Below, one piece after another: positions 7,881 to 15,765 of a DNA stretch of 32,328 bases. Made by a program: the position numbers and the translations under genes. This DNA comes from Paracoccaceae bacterium (lineage in GTDB: Bacteria > Pseudomonadota > Alphaproteobacteria > Rhodobacterales > Rhodobacteraceae). How positions within the stretch are numbered: position 1 is the first letter of the stretch; each line of letters starts with the position of its first letter. The stretch is taken from NCBI GenBank assembly GCA_002402045.2, contig NVUX02000029.1, forward strand, positions 1 through 32,328, given 5' to 3'. The notes below the pieces were generated by a model, which made no database searches, was not told where the DNA came from, and was given only the letters and a program-made list of their open reading frames with translations.

Positions 7881-8699
7881 TTATTCGACTAATGGTTCAT
7901 CGGGGCTAGGCGGAGCAAATGAATACCCTCCCCAAACGGATTGATCAAAATGAATGACGGCTCCGGTCATCATACCACTGTCATCCGAGGCCAAAAATGC
8001 AACTGTACGTGCAACCTCTTTGGGATCTACCAGTCGTCCAAAAGGTTGCGCGGCTGCGGCATTCTCTAGCCAGTTGGGGTCGGCACCATGGTATTCTCGC
8101 TGTATTCGGTCCTCACCGTCAGAGGCCATCCACCCAATGTTTAGTTGATTGACCCTGATACGGTTGCGCATCAAGGCATAGCCGGAGTTTCTTGTTATCG
8201 TCGCCAGCGCACCCTTTGATGCACAATAGGGCGCGATAAACGGCTGGCCTGCCATAGCTGACGCGGATCCGATATTGATTATCGCTCCTTCGATGCCATC
8301 CCTAATCATTAATTTGGCGGTGTCTTGCATCAAAAAGAACGGCGCCCGGGTATTTATCGCAAACATGCTGTCAAACAGCTCTTCGCTCGTGTTTAACAGG
8401 TTGCCCCTGTCTGTTAATCCCGCTGCATTCACCAATACATCAACACGGCCGAAAACCTTATCGGCCTGTGATATGACGCTTCGGCAGTCGCTGATCTTTT
8501 CGAGATCCGCCACCACGAAATGCACCGAAACACCGGTATCTTTGGTTATGGCTTCGGCTACGGCAATGCCTTTTTCGGCATTGCGGCCACAAGTAATAAC
8601 GCCCGATGCCCCGGATTCTGCAAATTGTCGTGCGATTGCTGCGCCAAGGCCTTGAGTGCCTCCCGTAACCACCGCAATTTTATCGTCTAGTCGGTTCAT
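7881..8699 (-). CDS. SDR-family NAD(P)-dependent oxidoreductase
   Basis: Classical short-chain dehydrogenase of 272 residues. It has the cofactor motif TGGTQGLG (12-19), the NAAG motif (91-94), and the catalytic triad Ser145, Tyr158, Lys162 (YCASK). The start at 8699 is preceded by AAAGGAAAA. It is the first gene of a three-gene operon with an isomerase and a Gfo/Idh oxidoreductase; a GCAA-N6-TTGC operator candidate lies about 86 bases upstream. It probably oxidises or reduces a sugar or cyclitol hydroxyl. The C-terminal WGGYSFAPPSPDE tail is a few residues longer than in typical SDRs. Confidence 0.92.
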   Translation of the reverse strand: MNRLDDKIAVVTGGTQGLGAAIARQFAESGASGVITCGRNAEKGIAVAEAITKDTGVSVHFVVADLEKISDCRSVISQADKVFGRVDVLVNAAGLTDRGNLLNTSEELFDSMFAINTRAPFFLMQDTAKLMIRDGIEGAIINIGSASAMAGQPFIAPYCASKGALATITRNSGYALMRNRIRVNQLNIGWMASDGEDRIQREYHGADPNWLENAAAAQPFGRLVDPKEVARTVAFLASDDSGMMTGAVIHFDQSVWGGYSFAPPSPDEPLVE

Positions 8700-8784
8700 T
8701 TTTTTCCTTTCGAGGTAGAATCACAGATCCCTCGGATCTTGCTTGCGAATATTTCGATATAGTAATTGCAAATTAATCGAAAGC

Positions 8785-8798
8785 GCAACATTAATTGC
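8785..8798. promoter_or_regulatory. Operator candidate GCAA-N6-TTGC (site 3)
   Basis: GCAACATTAATTGC lies upstream of the SDR operon and overlaps the stop codon of the TSUP permease gene. It shares its arms, spacing and the first three spacer bases (CA plus A/T) with sites 1 and 4. About 86 bases separate it from the SDR start codon, enough for a promoter between them. Confidence 0.5.
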
Positions 8799-9555
8799 CA
8801 AGCATAACTCCATTAAATATTAGCTTCAAGGAAACCAGAAAAATCATGGAGTACATAAAAGGATAAAACACCTCGACGCGCATCCTTCGCACAATATACG
8901 CTCCGAGAAACGTCGTTGTAACAGCGGCTGGTAGCAACACAATTGAAAATGTCAAAACCGCGTAATCAAACTGACCCAAAGCGAAATAAGGCACAACTTT
9001 GGCGGCATTTAGGGAGGCAAAAAACAATACGCTTGTTCCGGTATATATTTTTGGATCTAACCTTTGCGGTAAAACGTATATCTGAAATGGGGGGCCGCCG
9101 GCATGGGCTACAAAGCTGGTGAAACCCGAAATTAAAGCCCAGAAATGACCGAGCCATGGGCGTTGTTGACTAAAAGTATCAATCCGATCCGTGTATTGAA
9201 ATATCACACTACGCACTACAAATAGCATCGCCATGATGCCCACAATCAGGCGTACGATATCGTCTGGAACGATGGAGACCGTAGCCCATCCCACTCCGAT
9301 ACCGAGCATCGCGGCGGGCAACATCACCTGAATCAGAGGTTTGTCCCACTGCCCTCGCCATGACCAAAGACTGACGGCATCCATGACCAGATACGTCGGC
9401 AAAAGAACGGCTGCCGCCTGAAGTGGCGGCATATACACGGCCATAATCGGGACACCCAAAAGGCCAAAAGCGCCGCCAAGCCCTCCTTTCGAAAGGCCGA
9501 CAAGAGCGACGGCTACCAAGCCAACTACGAGTATATCTGGTTCAAAGAGCATCAT
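8791..9555 (-). CDS. TSUP (TauE/SafE) family sulfite/organosulfonate exporter-like permease
   Basis: Integral membrane protein of 254 residues with about eight hydrophobic segments. The N-terminal segment carries the family hallmark GLSKGGLGGAFG (about residues 19-31), and the repeated half has GFTSFVAHAGGPPFQIY near residue 145. These features are diagnostic of the TauE/SafE family, whose characterised members export sulfite, sulfoacetate or related anions. It is the last gene behind iolD and iolE, 54 bases after iolE, so it is likely co-transcribed. Why an exporter of this family accompanies inositol genes is unclear. The ribosome-binding site is weak. Confidence 0.9.
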   Translation of the reverse strand: MMLFEPDILVVGLVAVALVGLSKGGLGGAFGLLGVPIMAVYMPPLQAAAVLLPTYLVMDAVSLWSWRGQWDKPLIQVMLPAAMLGIGVGWATVSIVPDDIVRLIVGIMAMLFVVRSVIFQYTDRIDTFSQQRPWLGHFWALISGFTSFVAHAGGPPFQIYVLPQRLDPKIYTGTSVLFFASLNAAKVVPYFALGQFDYAVLTFSIVLLPAAVTTTFLGAYIVRRMRVEVFYPFMYSMIFLVSLKLIFNGVMLGN

Positions 9556-9609
9556 TCGATTCTGGGTAAGAACATAGTTTGCGATTCAGCGAATACTGAT
9601 CGTCACCTG

Positions 9610-10518
9610 TCAAAAAGCACTGTTAATTCGATAGCCGGCAACCTCGATAACGCGCAGTAATTCCGCGTGACCAACCTTGGCCATCTCGAGAGGCGGGTTA
9701 GCAACCGGGTCCTGCTCTGCCTCGACTACGAACCAACCCTCGTAGCCATACGAGGCCAACCGTTTTACGATTTGTTCAAAGTCCAGCGACCCATCACCGG
9801 GTACAGTGAAAGCACCCTTAACCACAGCGTCAAGAAAGCTCTCTCGATATCGATCAATCTGGTCGATAACCGATTTTCGAATGTCCTTGGTGTGAACGTG
9901 ATTGATACGAGCGTGGTGTTTGTCGATTACACGTAAAACATCGCCACCGGCAAACGCCATATGTCCAACGTCAAACAGCAACGGAAGCGCCTCTCCTGAA
10001 TGTTTCATCAGCAGGTCAAGTTCAGCCTCGGTTTCTATAGGTGCGGCCATATGGTGGTGATAGGATAGTGGTACGCCCTGATCCGCGCACCATTCAGCAA
10101 AGTTGGTCATCTTACGACCGTAGACCTTGATCTGTTCCTCGTCGAGGCACAGTTTGGTAGACAACGGCGCGGTTCGGTCGCCCTGAATGGTGCCGGCTGT
10201 CTCGCCATAAACGATACAAGGTGCATTCATTGCTTTGAACAGGTGCATCTGTTCAGCGATCCTATCCTTTTCTTCTTCGACATCACCATCTAGCAGAAGG
10301 CCGGAAAACCAGCCACCGCAGACATTGATACCATGCTTCTCAAGAACCGTGCCAAGCTCCTGCGGGGCCATGGGGAAACGACGTCCGGTCTCCATTCCGG
10401 TAAATCCAGCCACGCTGGCCTGTCGCAGGCATTCCTCCAGCGATACATCATCGCTGAGCTCTTCTAGGTCATCGTTCCACCACGCGATAGGCGCGATTCC
10501 AAGTTTTGCGTCGAGCAC
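9610..10518 (-). CDS. iolE: myo-Inosose-2 dehydratase
   Basis: Dehydrates 2-keto-myo-inositol to 3D-trihydroxycyclohexane-1,2-dione, the second step of the IolG-IolE-IolD pathway, in the cytoplasm. The 302-residue TIM-barrel protein begins with the IolE-typical LGIAPIAWWNDD and carries the expected metal-binding clusters FDVGHMAFAGGD, NHVHTKDIR and VVEAEQDP. The GTG start at 10518 follows TAGGAG by six bases and lies one base after the iolD stop, indicating translational coupling. It is followed by the TSUP permease gene. Length and motif set match the family closely. Confidence 0.95.
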   Translation of the reverse strand: MLDAKLGIAPIAWWNDDLEELSDDVSLEECLRQASVAGFTGMETGRRFPMAPQELGTVLEKHGINVCGGWFSGLLLDGDVEEEKDRIAEQMHLFKAMNAPCIVYGETAGTIQGDRTAPLSTKLCLDEEQIKVYGRKMTNFAEWCADQGVPLSYHHHMAAPIETEAELDLLMKHSGEALPLLFDVGHMAFAGGDVLRVIDKHHARINHVHTKDIRKSVIDQIDRYRESFLDAVVKGAFTVPGDGSLDFEQIVKRLASYGYEGWFVVEAEQDPVANPPLEMAKVGHAELLRVIEVAGYRINSAF

Positions 10519-10519
10519 T

Positions 10520-12382
10520 TCAGACTCCTACACGTTGTTTTGAACGAAACTCTTCTTGATCAGCGCGGGCGGCCCTCACCGCGTCGCGATCCGAAACTTC
10601 GGGGACGCCAACATACCAATCTGCGCCTCCTGGTGTCCATGCATATGCATCAGACGTGATGGTAAGAACCGTCGTGCGATCCGTGCTCTGGGCCCAGTCC
10701 AGCGCAGCTTCGAGGTCATTCAAACTATCACAATGCTTTGCATAAGCCCCCATCGCTTCGGCATGTTTGACAAAATCAACGTGGCGGGGATTGTCGGGAT
10801 TCACAATACGGCTATCCTTCAGAAGATTGTTAAACCCGGGCACACCCTTTCCGGTTTGCAGGCGGTTAATGACAGCGAATCCCCCATTGTCACAGACGAT
10901 TACGATCATCTTGTGACCCGAGAGAACCGATGAATAGATGTCTGAGTTCATCATCATATATGTACCGTCGCCGACCATCACGATAGGTGTGCCATCGCTC
11001 CCTTTAGCCATGGCATGGCCCCAGCCCGCGGAAATTTCATAACCCATACAGCTGAACCCGAATTCGCAGTCAAAGGTATTCGGCTGCTTGACGCGCCAGT
11101 TCTTAACTATTTCGCCCGGAAGTCCACCAGCAGCGGTAATGATTGTGTCATTGGGTTTAGCCGCGCGATTAACCACGGCAATCACCTGCGAATAGCTGGG
11201 AATGGCGGCATTGGTAGGGGTCTGACATTCGTCAATCATCCGGTTCCAATCTGCATAGAGCCCTTGCGCACGCAGCATGAGTGCAGGATCGACTTTCCAG
11301 TCACCCATCGCGACATCCAGTTCTTCAATGCATTCAAGCGCGTCTCCGACTACCCCAAGCGCACGATGTTTGTTGGCATCAAATCGCGCCGCGTTGATCG
11401 CAATAAACTTTGCGTCCTGTGCAAAGGTGGTCCACGAACCAGTCGTGAAATCCTGTAAGCGGGTGCCGATAGCGATCACCACGTCCGCCTCTTCGGCTAG
11501 GTCCTTTGCTGCATCTGTACCTTCGATCCCCAAGGCGCCGACATAGGCGGGGTGGTCATGGCACACTGCACCTTTGCCAGCGATGGTTTCAGCAAACGGA
11601 ATACCACGGCTTTGCGCGAAACGCGCCATGGCCTCTTCGGCACCCGAATATCGCACACCGCCGCCGGAAATAATCAACGGCTTTTTGGCGGTTTTTAAAA
11701 GCACCGCAGCTGCCGCGATTTGGTCAAGGGACGGGCGTGGGCGTGGGATTACCCAAATCCGTTCTTCAAAGAATTCGACCGGGTAATCGTATGCGAGCTC
11801 CTGTGTGTCCTGTGGCAATCCGATAAAGGCAGGGCCGCAATCAGCGGGGTCAAGCATCGTGGCCAGCGCCTGCGGCAGTGAACTAATAATTTGCGCAGGA
11901 TGCGTGATGCGGTCCCAGTAGCGCGAGACACATTTGAAAGAGTCGTTCACGGTTACTGTTGGATCACCAAAGTGTTCTACCTGCTGCAATACCGGGTCAG
12001 GCAAACGATTCACGTAGGTGTCGCCTGCAAGAAGAAGAATTGGCAGGCGGTTGGCGTGAGCTACACCGGCAGCGGTAACCATATTCGTTGCGCCCGGTCC
12101 AACGGAGCTCGTCGCGATCATCAACTGCCTACGGCGCATTGCTTTAGCATAGCCGACACCGGCCAAAGCCATGCTTTGCTCGTTTTGCCCTCGCCAAGTT
12201 GGCAGTTGGTCCTGAACCTGTTCTAGGGCTTCCGACAAGCACGTGACGTTACCATGGCCAAATATTCCGAATACGCCTGCAAAAAGCCGAACGCGTTCAC
12301 CGTCAATCTCTGTGAACTGATTGCACAGGTAGCGCACCAGCGCCTGTGCCATAGTCAAACGAATTGTGTTTTGGTGGGCCAT
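10520..12382 (-). CDS. iolD: 3D-(3,5/4)-trihydroxycyclohexane-1,2-dione acylhydrolase (decyclizing)
   Basis: Thiamin-diphosphate-dependent enzyme that opens the cyclitol ring to 5-deoxyglucuronate, the third step of inositol breakdown. At 620 residues it has the three-domain acetolactate-synthase-like fold. The N-terminal domain holds the GIFGHGNV stretch, and the C-terminal ThDP motif runs from VGDGTYMMMNSD to CDNGGF. The ATG at 12382 is preceded by AAGGAGAG. The frame is open much further upstream, but that extension runs across the operator and into the divergent iolG gene. First gene of iolD-iolE-TSUP, divergent from iolG. Confidence 0.96.
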   Translation of the reverse strand: MAHQNTIRLTMAQALVRYLCNQFTEIDGERVRLFAGVFGIFGHGNVTCLSEALEQVQDQLPTWRGQNEQSMALAGVGYAKAMRRRQLMIATSSVGPGATNMVTAAGVAHANRLPILLLAGDTYVNRLPDPVLQQVEHFGDPTVTVNDSFKCVSRYWDRITHPAQIISSLPQALATMLDPADCGPAFIGLPQDTQELAYDYPVEFFEERIWVIPRPRPSLDQIAAAAVLLKTAKKPLIISGGGVRYSGAEEAMARFAQSRGIPFAETIAGKGAVCHDHPAYVGALGIEGTDAAKDLAEEADVVIAIGTRLQDFTTGSWTTFAQDAKFIAINAARFDANKHRALGVVGDALECIEELDVAMGDWKVDPALMLRAQGLYADWNRMIDECQTPTNAAIPSYSQVIAVVNRAAKPNDTIITAAGGLPGEIVKNWRVKQPNTFDCEFGFSCMGYEISAGWGHAMAKGSDGTPIVMVGDGTYMMMNSDIYSSVLSGHKMIVIVCDNGGFAVINRLQTGKGVPGFNNLLKDSRIVNPDNPRHVDFVKHAEAMGAYAKHCDSLNDLEAALDWAQSTDRTTVLTITSDAYAWTPGGADWYVGVPEVSDRDAVRAARADQEEFRSKQRVGV

Positions 12383-12427
12383 TTTTCTCTCCTTCATGGT
12401 CATGACTCGCATTATCTGAAATATATA

Positions 12428-12457
12428 TTGACAAAAGAAAAATTCTGCAACAATTAT
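12428..12457 (+). promoter_or_regulatory. Candidate promoter of the iolG operon
   Basis: TTGACA at 12428-12433 is a perfect -35 element. The best -10 (AATTAT, 12452-12457) at 18-base spacing falls inside the palindrome 12447-12460, so a repressor bound there would block this promoter directly. The minus strand also carries TTGCAG-N17-TATATA, a possible iolD promoter whose -35 overlaps the same palindrome. Confidence 0.5.
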
Positions 12458-12460
12458 TGC
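12447..12460. promoter_or_regulatory. Operator candidate GCAA-N6-TTGC (site 4)
   Basis: GCAACAATTATTGC sits between the divergent iolD and iolG and is flanked by T and A, which extends the palindromic arms to TGCAA/TTGCA. It is identical over 16 bases to the site at 3498-3513. It overlaps candidate promoter elements on both strands, so one bound protein could silence both operons. Confidence 0.65.
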
Positions 12461-12492
12461 ACAACGAAACAAAAATTGCGAAAGATACAAAA

Positions 12493-13512
12493 TTGAACCA
12501 ATTGTTGAGAATAGCAGTACTTGGATGTGGTCGAATTGGGCAAATGCATGCCCGCAATATTGCAGCCCATCCGCGCGCCGAATTGACGGCCGTATTTGAC
12601 GTGTATGAACCAGCAGCACAGACTGCCGCTTCAGCATATGGCGCACGTGTCGCGGATTGTGCTGAAGCGATTTTTGCGGCAGATGATATCGACGCGGTGT
12701 TGATTGCAACAGCAACAGAAACCCACTCCGACTACATCGAAATGGCAGTTGCCGCAGGCAAGCCTGTTTTTTGTGAAAAACCAATCGATTTGAAACTGGA
12801 GCGCGTGAATAGCTGCGCATCTGCGATAGCAGGAACAAATGTGCTAATCCAGTTGGGATTCAATCGTCGGTTTGATCCGGGACATAGAGCCGCGAGAGAT
12901 GCCGTGCGCGCAGGTGAGATAGGAGACTTGCATCAAATCATCATAACATCGCGTGACCCCGGTCTGCCACCTCGTGCCTATCTTGAAGCGGCGGGTGGAT
13001 TGCTGCGCGATATGACAATCCATGACTTCGATCTGGCCCGGTTCATGCTTGACGGTGATCCGGTGGAAAGTGTGTTCGCAATCGCTGGCGCGATGATTGA
13101 TTCTGCGCTTGGGGCGGAGCTCAATGAAGTCGATACCGCTATGATCATTATGCGTTCTCAAGGTGGTAAGCAGATACATATCAACAACTCGCGTGCAGCG
13201 GTCTATGGCTATGATCAGCGGGTTGAATTGATGGGTTCGACAGGCATGGTCTTAAGCGACAACCGCAAATCGCACGAATGCCGAAAATACTCAGCGGCAA
13301 CTGTGGAAGCTTCCGAGCCATATCAGTTTTTCTTCATTGAACGCTACGCTGAAGCCTTCATGGCTGGCATTGATGCGTTTGTGGACGCGATCGAAAATGG
13401 AACCCCACCGCTCGTCGGATTCGAGGATGGGCGGCAGGCCCTGATTCTAGCCGAAGCGGCTTACCTGTCGCTACGCGAGGGCCGCATGGTCAATGTTAAC
13501 GAGATTGGATGA
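12493..13512 (+). CDS. iolG: Inositol 2-dehydrogenase (Gfo/Idh/MocA family)
   Basis: Oxidises myo-inositol or a stereoisomer to 2-keto-inositol with NAD+, the first catabolic step. The Rossmann motif GCGRIG is near residues 11-16. EKPIDL gives Lys96, and DMTIHDFD gives Asp173 and His177, closely matching the Lys/Asp/His catalytic set of B. subtilis IolG. Length is about 339 residues. There is no ATG near the start. I chose the TTG at 12493, which has GAAAG eight bases upstream; TTG codons at 12502 and 12505 are alternatives. A TTG at 12457 is rejected because it lies in the operator. First gene of the plus-strand operon, divergent from iolD. Confidence 0.9.
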   Translation: MNQLLRIAVLGCGRIGQMHARNIAAHPRAELTAVFDVYEPAAQTAASAYGARVADCAEAIFAADDIDAVLIATATETHSDYIEMAVAAGKPVFCEKPIDLKLERVNSCASAIAGTNVLIQLGFNRRFDPGHRAARDAVRAGEIGDLHQIIITSRDPGLPPRAYLEAAGGLLRDMTIHDFDLARFMLDGDPVESVFAIAGAMIDSALGAELNEVDTAMIIMRSQGGKQIHINNSRAAVYGYDQRVELMGSTGMVLSDNRKSHECRKYSAATVEASEPYQFFFIERYAEAFMAGIDAFVDAIENGTPPLVGFEDGRQALILAEAAYLSLREGRMVNVNEIG

Positions 13513-13516
13513 AAAA

Positions 13517-14953
13517 ATGTACAACAGATTTGGACTTTTTATCAATGGAAAGTGGCGCGCTGCAGAGAATGGAGTGACATCACCTGTCATAAGCCCCGTT
13601 ACAGAAACTGTTGTGGGCGAGGCGCCTGTAGCTGCAATCGCGGATACAAAAGCGGCCATCGCGGCAGCGGAGGTCGGCCTTGCCGCATGGCGAGCAACCC
13701 CAGCGTTCAGTCGCGCGGATGCGCTGCACGCAATCGCTGACGAACTGGCTCGCCGCACGGACGAAGCCGCGACAATGATCTCGACAGAGACTGGCAAGCC
13801 GATTGCACAATCAGGTCGCGAATGGAGCTTGGTCGTTGATCAGTTTCGGTGGTACGCCGAGGAAGCCCGCCGCATTTATGGTCGCCTGATCGAAAGCCGC
13901 GTTCCCGGTGGCAGGTTCGAGGTACATCAGGAACCCGTGGGCGTGGTCGCGGCCTTTACTGCGTGGAATTTTCCGGCAGCTCTGATTGCCCGCAAAGTGG
14001 CACCAGCTTTAGCGGCTGGATGTTCGGTTGTGCTACGGCCTTCTTCCCAAACACCCGGCGTTGCCATGGTTTTGGTTGACTGCCTTCGCGCAGGCAATCT
14101 TCCAAACGGAGTCGTCAACCTTGTGGTTGGTCCTACTGCGCACACGTATGTCCCTATTATGGCTGCTAAATCAGTTCGCAAGGTATCGCTTACTGGCTCG
14201 ACACGCGTCGGGCAACAAATGATTAGAGATTCAGCTGATACGGTTAAGAAAGTGTCGATGGAGCTGGGTGGAAACGCGCCCATGATCGTTTTTGATGATG
14301 CAGATCTCGAAGTAACACTTGACGCAACAGCGGCGGCGAAATTCTCTAATTGTGGACAGGTCTGCGTGACCCCCGACCGTATTTTTGTTCATGACAGCCT
14401 ATACGACGCCTTTGTTGACGGGTTAGCAGCCCGCGCAAACTCATTGGTTCTGGGCGACGGACTAGACCCCAACGTTCAGATGGGGCCCCTGATCAATGCT
14501 CGTTCGCTGGAAGCCGCCGAGGCGACTATAGCTGATGCCATCGCCAACGGCGCAACGCTGGCTGCCGGCGGAAAACGTTCGCCACAGTTCAATACGGGTC
14601 ACTTCCTGCAACCGACTGTTCTTTCAAACGTCTCTGAAACATCTCGCGTGTTCGCTGAGGAGAATTTCTCGCCAATCGCGGCGATCACCCGATTTTCTGA
14701 CGATGACGAAGTAATTGAGCGCGCCAATGCGTCGGATATGGGCCTCTCTGCCTATGCGTTTACTACCAGTGCTGCGCGATCGCGACACACTGTGACCGAA
14801 CTGAAAGCCGGCATGGTGGGGATCAACACGTTTGCTCTTGCAGCATCCGAGGCCCCATTTGGAGGCACGAATTACTCCGGTCTTGGCCGCGAAGGCGGGT
14901 CCGAAGGGATCAACGATTATCTCGACACAAAACTTGCGCAGGTGGTTCTATGA
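13517..14953 (+). CDS. NAD(P)-dependent aldehyde dehydrogenase
   Basis: Oxidises an aldehyde to a carboxylic acid. The 478-residue protein has the full ALDH fold with Asn151 (TAWNFP), the general base Glu249 (MELGGNAP) and the nucleophile Cys283 (NCGQVC). It resembles the succinate-semialdehyde-dehydrogenase-like subgroup. The usual coenzyme-site KPAEQTP is RPSSQTP here, so the conserved Lys and Glu are replaced, which may affect NAD/NADP choice. The ATG at 13517 lies just after the iolG stop and has a GGAT element upstream; an in-frame ATG at 13493 would overlap iolG and is less likely. It overlaps the next gene by four bases (ATGA). It may oxidise the aldehyde released by the downstream aldolase. 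Confidence 0.92.
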   Translation: MYNRFGLFINGKWRAAENGVTSPVISPVTETVVGEAPVAAIADTKAAIAAAEVGLAAWRATPAFSRADALHAIADELARRTDEAATMISTETGKPIAQSGREWSLVVDQFRWYAEEARRIYGRLIESRVPGGRFEVHQEPVGVVAAFTAWNFPAALIARKVAPALAAGCSVVLRPSSQTPGVAMVLVDCLRAGNLPNGVVNLVVGPTAHTYVPIMAAKSVRKVSLTGSTRVGQQMIRDSADTVKKVSMELGGNAPMIVFDDADLEVTLDATAAAKFSNCGQVCVTPDRIFVHDSLYDAFVDGLAARANSLVLGDGLDPNVQMGPLINARSLEAAEATIADAIANGATLAAGGKRSPQFNTGHFLQPTVLSNVSETSRVFAEENFSPIAAITRFSDDDEVIERANASDMGLSAYAFTTSAARSRHTVTELKAGMVGINTFALAASEAPFGGTNYSGLGREGGSEGINDYLDTKLAQVVL

Positions 14954-15765
14954 TTAAAAATGGGTTGAAACAACTATGGGCTAACGGAGAGCCTGCGATC
15001 AATGGCTGGCTGTCTATTGGCAATCCGTTCACCGCAGAAATAATGGCCGCGCAAGACTATGACTGCGTGACCATAGATATGCAGCACGGCGCGTTGGACT
15101 ATGCCGCCGCCTTGCCAATGCTGCAAGCAATGCGGGCAAGTGGTAAAACCTTGATGGCGCGCGTGCCGTGGAACGATCCGGGCATCATTATGAAAGCAAT
15201 GGATGCGGGAGCGTACGGGATCATCTGTCCGATGATCAACAACCGCGCCGAGGCCGAAGCACTTGTTTCCGCGATGCGTTACCCGCCTGACGGGACACGT
15301 AGTTTTGGCCCAACTCGCGTCAATTTCGCAGCCGGTCCCGGTTACGCCGAAGAGGCCAACGACGAGATGTTGGCAATAGCGATGATCGAGACGGCCGAAG
15401 CCGTAGCCAATCTCGAAGAAATTGTTACAACGCCTGGGTTGGACGCTGTTTATATCGGGCCCGCTGATTTGACGCTTGGTGTAATGAAGGGGGCATTGCC
15501 ACCCGGTTTCGATCGTGAAGAACCTGAGATGATTGAGGTTATCCAAAGTATACTTTCCGCAGCTAAAGGTGCGGGTCTTAAGGCATGCCTACACTGCGGC
15601 ACACCGCAATATGCAGCCCGGGCAATTGGCTGGGGTTTCGACCTGACAACAATATCCGGCGACAGCCGCCTGCTTGCTGCCGCGTCAGCCGCAAGCATCG
15701 GACAGATCCGATCGCTTCTGGACGATCAATCACCAGATCCAATCGATCAGAAAGGCGGCTACTGA
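14950..15765 (+). CDS. HpcH/HpaI-family aldolase (class II pyruvate aldolase)
   Basis: Metal-dependent aldolase that splits 4-hydroxy-2-oxo acids into pyruvate and an aldehyde; relatives include 2-keto-3-deoxy-L-rhamnonate aldolase. Over 271 residues it has His46 in MQHGALD, Arg71 in ARVPWND, and the metal ligands Glu147 (MIETAEA) and Asp173 (GPADLTLGV). The start overlaps the aldehyde dehydrogenase stop (ATGA) and the stop overlaps the next start (TGATG), so the genes are translationally coupled. A 2-oxo-3-deoxy acid substrate is implied by the family; which one cannot be told. Confidence 0.92.
   Translation: MIKNGLKQLWANGEPAINGWLSIGNPFTAEIMAAQDYDCVTIDMQHGALDYAAALPMLQAMRASGKTLMARVPWNDPGIIMKAMDAGAYGIICPMINNRAEAEALVSAMRYPPDGTRSFGPTRVNFAAGPGYAEEANDEMLAIAMIETAEAVANLEEIVTTPGLDAVYIGPADLTLGVMKGALPPGFDREEPEMIEVIQSILSAAKGAGLKACLHCGTPQYAARAIGWGFDLTTISGDSRLLAAASAASIGQIRSLLDDQSPDPIDQKGGY

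Noticed and set aside
12383-12838. Upstream extension of iolD by about 150 codons
   Set aside because: The extension crosses the divergent promoter region and runs antisense to iolG; the ATG at 12382 has AAGGAGAG and matches the family N-terminus.
15585-15764. Upstream extension of the D-2-hydroxyacid dehydrogenase inside the aldolase gene
   Set aside because: Family similarity starts at the ATG at 15765, which has its own ribosome-binding site and couples to the aldolase stop.
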